Origin: Streptomonospora mangrovi
Lineage (GTDB): Bacteria > Actinomycetota > Actinomycetes > Streptosporangiales > Streptosporangiaceae
Reading direction: 5' to 3'
DNA: 64,000 bases
Assembly: GCF_027604915.1 (NCBI RefSeq)
Contig: NZ_JAJAQC010000010.1
Span: 62,001 to 126,000 of the forward strand
Shown here piece after piece: positions 60,183 through 64,000 of the stretch. Numbering within the stretch: the first letter of the stretch is position 1; every line of letters begins with the position of its first letter. The notes under the pieces are model-generated. The model ran no database searches. It was not told where the DNA came from and saw only the letters and a program-made list of their open reading frames with translations. The translations under genes were made by a program, and so were the position numbers.

Positions 60183-61295
60183 GTGCCGTTCACCCTCGAT
60201 TCCACGCGGTCCGTGCGCCGCGTGCCGCGAATCGGGTCCTTCTCACCGCTGATGCTATCCCCGCGTGCTCAGCGGCACGGCGGCATGTCCGCGCTCCTGG
60301 TCCTCCTTGTCGCGCTCCTCCTGGTCCCCAGCGGTTCCGCCTCCGCCGACTCCGACCTCGACCAGCTCAAGCAGCAGGCCGACGACGCCAAGGAGGAGTT
60401 GGAGGACGCCACCGAGGAGTACACCAAGCGCCAGGACGACCTGGAGGACGCCCAGGACGAGCTGATCTCCACGCTGCACGACCTCCAGCAGACCGAGCTG
60501 CGGCTGTCGGACATGCGGGTGCCGCTGGCCCAGCTCGGCAGCACGCTCTACCAGCAGCCCGACGGCGGGATCCTCGGGGTGATGACCTCGGGCAACCTCG
60601 ACCAGGACCTCCAGGTGGAGTCGCACGTCCTCAAGCTCGCCGACGACAAGGAGGCGCTGCTGGAGGAGGCCAACTCGCTCCGCGACCGCCAGGCCGACCT
60701 CGCGAGCAAGGCGCAGGACCTCCAGGCCGAGACGCAGTTGGAGCGCGTGGAGCTGGAGGACGACCTGGCCGCGCTGCGCGAGCAGTCCGAGGAGAGCACC
60801 CGGGAGCTGACGGAGGAGCTGGAGGACCGCGGCCTGGACCCCGACGCCTACATGGCCGGGGTCGAGTGCGACCCCACCGCCGGCCAGGACGCGTCGGGCT
60901 ACCCCAACGGCCTGCTGCCCCAGGGCGCGCTGTGCGAGCTGCACGAGGGCGGCCACTTCCTGCGCGCCGACGCCGCCGTGGACTTCCTGGAGATGAACCA
61001 GGCCTACACCGCCGAGTTCGGCACCCCCATCTGCCTCACCAGCTCCTACCGCGACCTGCCCAACCAGCACCGCGTCTACCAGGAGCAGCCGCCCGGCAAC
61101 GCCGCCGTGCCCGGCACCAGCAACCACGGCTGGGGCCTGGCGGTGGACATGTGCGGCGGCGTGCAGACGGAGGGCACCCCGCAGTTCGCGTGGCTGGAGG
61201 CGAACTCCACCCAGTGGGGCTGGTTCCACCCGCAGTGGGCCTATTCCAGCCCCTATGAGCCCTGGCACTGGGAGTACGACGCGCCCCACGGGTAG
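60183..61295 (+). CDS. D-alanyl-D-alanine carboxypeptidase, M15/VanY type, with coiled coil
   Basis: A 370-residue exported zinc peptidase of peptidoglycan. The GTG at 60183 has GGAGGA upstream. A membrane/signal segment lies at about 35-55; residues 57-215 form a long Glu/Lys/Leu coiled coil; the VanY domain is at about 250-368 with SSYRDLPNQHRVY, the zinc motif SNHGWGLAVDM and EPWHWEYD. The order coiled coil followed by peptidase resembles wall hydrolases whose coiled coil controls access. Not linked to vanRS or resistance genes here, so probably housekeeping. Confidence 0.87.
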   Translation: MPFTLDSTRSVRRVPRIGSFSPLMLSPRAQRHGGMSALLVLLVALLLVPSGSASADSDLDQLKQQADDAKEELEDATEEYTKRQDDLEDAQDELISTLHDLQQTELRLSDMRVPLAQLGSTLYQQPDGGILGVMTSGNLDQDLQVESHVLKLADDKEALLEEANSLRDRQADLASKAQDLQAETQLERVELEDDLAALREQSEESTRELTEELEDRGLDPDAYMAGVECDPTAGQDASGYPNGLLPQGALCELHEGGHFLRADAAVDFLEMNQAYTAEFGTPICLTSSYRDLPNQHRVYQEQPPGNAAVPGTSNHGWGLAVDMCGGVQTEGTPQFAWLEANSTQWGWFHPQWAYSSPYEPWHWEYDAPHG

Positions 61296-61408
61296 CTCCC
61301 GGTCGCCGTGAGGTCGATCCGCTCGCACCGCGCGCCGCCTCGCGCCCGGCCTCGAGGGACCCGGCCGGACGCGGGCGGACGCGGACTCCGACGCGGGCGC
61401 CGGAGGGA

Positions 61409-61867
61409 TCAGGACGCGGACGATGCGGACGGCGCAGACGGCGCGGACTCCGACGCGGTCGCCGGCACGGTCTCGGGGGTGACCTCGGAGGTGCAGTAGG
61501 CGCAGCGCGACGCCGCCTTGCTGATCTCGCTGCGGCAGTGCGGGCACTCGCGGTTGACGGCCTCCTCCTTCGCGGCGAAGCGCTCCAGGACCTTGGTCAT
61601 GGGCAGGACGACGAAGAAGTACACGATGGCCGCGGTGAGCAGGAAGCTGACCGCGGCGTCGATGAACTGGCCGTACAGGAACCGGCTGCCGTTGACCTCG
61701 AAGTACAGCTCGCCGAAGGTCGGAACCCCGCCGAAGACGCCGATCAGGGGCGTGATGAAGCCCTCGGTGAAGGCGGTGACCAGATCGGCGAACACCGCGC
61801 CGATCACCACCGCCACCGCGAGTTGCACGAGGTTGCCCTGCATCAGGAACTGCCGGAAACCGTTCAT
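61409..61867 (-). CDS. mscL: large-conductance mechanosensitive channel with zinc-ribbon tail
   Basis: A 152-residue MscL. Residues 1-95 are the channel (FLMQGNLVQLAVAVVIGAVF, two helices, periplasmic loop). The cytoplasmic helix is followed by a four-Cys zinc ribbon (C108, C111, C122, C125: CPHC and CAYC) and a Ser/Ala/Pro-rich tail. Typical MscL ends with the cytoplasmic helix bundle; the ribbon variant is seen in some actinomycetes and its role is unknown. Confidence 0.9.
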   Translation of the reverse strand: MNGFRQFLMQGNLVQLAVAVVIGAVFADLVTAFTEGFITPLIGVFGGVPTFGELYFEVNGSRFLYGQFIDAAVSFLLTAAIVYFFVVLPMTKVLERFAAKEEAVNRECPHCRSEISKAASRCAYCTSEVTPETVPATASESAPSAPSASSAS

Positions 61868-61968
61868 CTCTCCTCATAGAACGCAGTGGGTCGGTTTTCG
61901 CAGGTGTCCACGTGCCCGAACGCGGCGCCGTGGAACGCCGGACAGCATTCACCACCCCGGGTGAGAGG

Positions 61969-62649
61969 TCAACCGCGGATGGTGATGGACAGGAGGTCGC
62001 CGGCGGCGTGCCCGGCCAGCGCGCGGGCCTCGTGGGGCGGGACGGCCAGCAGGACCAGCGCGCCCGGGGGTCCGCCCGCTCCGCCACCCGAGCCCGCCCC
62101 GGAGTCTGGCCTTGGGCCGGGCACGGCGATGACGGGGCGGTCCTCGACGACGGTCACGGCGGGGGCCGCGGCCGGGCCGCCGAACCGCGCGCCGTCGAAC
62201 CCGGCGGCGGCGGGATCGGGCGCGGCCGCGAGGACGTCGACCCGGCTGCCGGGGCGCAGGAGGTCCACTACACCGGGGTCGGGTACGCGCAGCGGCGCCG
62301 CCACCATGCCGGGGCCGTGCCCCCGCGCCGGGGGATCGGCCAGCCGCGCCCGGGTGATGACCTCGCCGCGGCCGACGGGACCGGAGAGCGACCGCCCCAC
62401 GGCGCTGCGGGCGGGACTCAGGGCGCCCTCGGGAACGGCGTGGACGGGCAGCGTGCGCACGGCCAGATCGCCCGCTGAGATGGGCTCCAGGGCGGTGAGC
62501 GGCCGTGCCGCCACCCAGACCTCGGCGGTGGGCGCGGGAGGCGGGCGTAGCAGCAGCACGGCCCCTGTGAGGGCCAGCGCCGCGCAGGCGGTGCCGAGCG
62601 GTCGGCGCCACCGCGCGAGGAGGCGGAGGGCCCGCCACAGGGCGCTCAC
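61969..62649 (-). CDS. SAF-domain protein, CpaB/RcpC-like
   Basis: A 226-residue protein with one N-terminal membrane helix (about residues 18-36) and an extracytoplasmic SAF domain (WVAARPLTALEPISAGDLAV, VGRSLSGPVGRGEVITRARL). A second half with VDVLAAAPDPAAA and VVEDRPVIAVPG corresponds to RcpC/CpaB, a component of Flp-type pilus assembly. No tad/flp genes are nearby; isolated SAF proteins beside mscL and fmdB-like genes look like a fixed actinomycete arrangement. The GTG at 62649 is preferred. Confidence 0.75.
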   Translation of the reverse strand: MSALWRALRLLARWRRPLGTACAALALTGAVLLLRPPPAPTAEVWVAARPLTALEPISAGDLAVRTLPVHAVPEGALSPARSAVGRSLSGPVGRGEVITRARLADPPARGHGPGMVAAPLRVPDPGVVDLLRPGSRVDVLAAAPDPAAAGFDGARFGGPAAAPAVTVVEDRPVIAVPGPRPDSGAGSGGGAGGPPGALVLLAVPPHEARALAGHAAGDLLSITIRG

Positions 62650-63222
62650 GGCGCCGTTCCCGGGCGAACGGGGGTGCCCGCTCCTGGCGGATCGTCGGCG
62701 GGCGCGCGTGAGCGGTGAATGGCGCGGAGGCAGACGAGGCGGGCGAGGTGGGGGCGCGGGCGGTGGAGGTCGGGGAGGCGGCGGCCGGGCGGGTGCGTGG
62801 TGTCCATGGCAGCACGGTAGGCCGGGACCGGGGTGGCGTGTCGCCGTTGTCCACAGGGCCGACAGGACGGCGGTGGAAGGTCCCACCAATCGAAGGAACG
62901 GCCACCGCGAGATAGGCGTGGCTCCCGGCACACGGAAACGGAAGCGCGCCTCATCGCGCGCTCGGACGCGGGGCGGAAAGGGCGGGCGGTGCCCTGCGGA
63001 GATCGGGCGGGGGACCGGCGGTGGCCGGTCGGCCGGGCCGGGAACGGCCGGTGGAGTCGACAGGACCCACGCTTGGCGGGGCGCGCGGCGCGCCGGGTGC
63101 GTGGTGTCGGCGGTTCACCGCCCGGCCCCGAGGGCGGCTTGCTCCCAGGAGGGGCCTGGACCCCCAGCGTGCGGCGGGCCGCATCGGGGCGGCTTCGGGG
63201 TCGCTCTAGGGCGGCGCGGCGG
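62650..63222. other. intergenic region without recognised gene
   Basis: About 570 bp between the SAF gene and the FmdB-type gene on the same strand. One small minus-strand frame starting near 62810 (MDTTHPPGRR) has no family match, and its Arg/Pro/His composition looks like noise. Probably promoter plus spacer. Confidence 0.4.
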
Positions 63223-63244
63223 CGGGCGGGCCGGGGCCCGCCCG
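63223..63244 (-). terminator. possible hairpin terminator after the FmdB-type gene
   Basis: 10-bp perfect arms CGGGCGGGCC and GGCCCGCCCG around GG, about 85 bp beyond the stop at 63328. Moderate support only. Confidence 0.4.
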
Positions 63245-63327
63245 GGTGCGAGAGTACGGTGCGCCGCGCGGCGCCGTGCCCGGTGGCCCGGAGTCCGGTG
63301 GCCCCTCAGGGCGCGGACTGGCGGCGG

Positions 63328-63681
63328 CTACTTGGCGGCGGTCGCGGCGGCGCTGGAGGAGTCGGCCTTGGCGGTCGAGGAGGAGTCGGAGCCCGAGGAC
63401 GCCGAGCCGGAGTCCGAACCCGTGGACTCGCTCTTGGCGCCGCCCGAGGAGTCGTCCTTGCCACCGTTCTTGCTCGCCCCCGCCATCACCGAGCGGTTGG
63501 ACGAGGAGTTGCTGTCGGTGCGGTAGAAGCCGGAGCCCTTGAAGACGATGCCCACGGCGGAGTACACCTTGCGCAGCCGCCCCTGGCACTCGGGGCAGAC
63601 GGTCAGCGCGTCGTCGCTGAAGCTCTGCACGGCCTCCAACTGGGAGCCGCACTCGGTGCATGCGTACTGGTACGTCGGCAC
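63328..63681 (-). CDS. FmdB-family zinc-ribbon protein
   Basis: A 117-residue putative regulatory protein. Residues 1-45 are the FmdB/CxxC zinc ribbon (VPTYQYACTECG, C8-C11 and C29-C32) with the typical VFKGSGFYRTD at 47-56. The remainder is a Ser/Gly/Asp/Ala-rich disordered tail. The GTG at 63681 follows AAGGAGG. In actinomycetes this small gene commonly precedes the SAF/mscL genes on the same strand, as here. Confidence 0.88.
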   Translation of the reverse strand: MPTYQYACTECGSQLEAVQSFSDDALTVCPECQGRLRKVYSAVGIVFKGSGFYRTDSNSSSNRSVMAGASKNGGKDDSSGGAKSESTGSDSGSASSGSDSSSTAKADSSSAAATAAK

Positions 63682-64000
63682 TGGGGTCCTCCTTGCTGGC
63701 ACTCTCACCCGTCGACTGCCAAATATTACGCGGTCGGGCAGCACAGCCGCGACATCGGGGGCGGAGCGCCTTCACGGTGGCGCTGCCGATACCGTGCAAC
63801 GCCGCCCGCCGCCCCGGTGTTCCACCCGCTGATCGGCTCCGGAGTCCGGCCCGCCGCCGTCACCGCGCTGACCCCCGCCCGCGCGGGCCGTGCACTCGCT
63901 CCGCCGCCGACCTCACCGCCCCCGCCGGCCGACCCCTACTTCTGGATCCCGGTTGCCGCGCCGGCCGCACCCCTGCGCGGCCGCGCCCCCGCAATTGCCT
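63682..64000. other. right edge, no gene seen
   Basis: About 320 bp upstream of the FmdB-type gene to the window edge. No coding region or RNA recognised. An adjacent gene may begin outside the window. Confidence 0.4.

Noticed and set aside
62646-62954. Small minus-strand gene before the SAF gene
   Set aside because: No ribosome site, no homology pattern, composition dominated by Arg, Pro and His.

Overview
The window is very GC-rich, with strong third-position G/C bias, GTG and TTG starts, AGGAGG-type ribosome sites, GC hairpin terminators and actinobacterial families (LacI/MalFG-type ABC transport without its own ATPase, GAF-ANTAR, GlxA, GntR-UTRA, ArsR). This indicates an actinomycete chromosome, probably Streptosporangiales/Nocardiopsaceae-like; the genus is inference. 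There is no rRNA, transposase, integrase or phage gene. About 60 protein genes, one tRNA and two CRISPR arrays are supported.

Layout. 0.4-8 kb: envelope genes (DUF4239-type membrane protein, proline-rich anchored protein, L,D-transpeptidase, DoxX, secreted beta-helix protein, Lnt), including two adjacent genes with broken frames. 8.3-13.1 kb: an orphan NarL-type histidine kinase, a DUF1023 hydrolase with a small partner, and a GlxA regulator facing a DJ-1/PfpI protein. 13.4-22.9 kb: a long minus-strand operon with an autoregulated LacI repressor, two sugar permeases, a solute-binding lipoprotein and four different ADP-ribosylglycohydrolase-fold proteins. This is the most unusual metabolic system here. 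23.5-40.5 kb: LPMO, GAF-ANTAR regulator, AlkZ-like protein, topoisomerase IB, an NmrA/AraC pair, DUF817, DMT transporter, RNase HI, DoxX, APH-like kinase, GH13 and catalase. 40.6-42.8 kb: a copper P-type ATPase with a CsoR-like operator lying on its promoter.

45.2-51.8 kb is an arsenic island: an ArsR-acetyltransferase fusion, divergent from a flavoprotein-MFS-flavoprotein set, then ArsC divergent from ArsR-Acr3. Both divergent regions carry repeated inverted sites with a constant 6-bp spacer. 52.2-56.4 kb holds two type I-E-like CRISPR arrays without cas genes in the window. They share a duplicated leader and flank two UTRA-domain regulators and a small ATPase/zinc-ribbon cluster. 56.7-59.5 kb is a secreted bifunctional pectate lyase (PL1, carbohydrate-binding-like module, PL9), less GC-rich than its neighbours, with two LacI-type operators on its promoter and a tRNA-Arg(CCU) immediately downstream. 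60-63.7 kb carries a VanY-type peptidase, MscL with a zinc-ribbon tail, a SAF-domain protein and an FmdB-type zinc ribbon.

Links between genes. The beta-helix protein at 5.1 kb and the pectate lyase at 56.7 kb share an AAGCGCTT-core operator and may belong to one plant-polysaccharide regulon. The local LacI has a different palindrome (AACGTT core) and probably controls only its own transporter/ADP-ribosylglycohydrolase operon. No sugar ABC ATPase is encoded nearby, so a shared MsiK-like ATPase encoded elsewhere is assumed.
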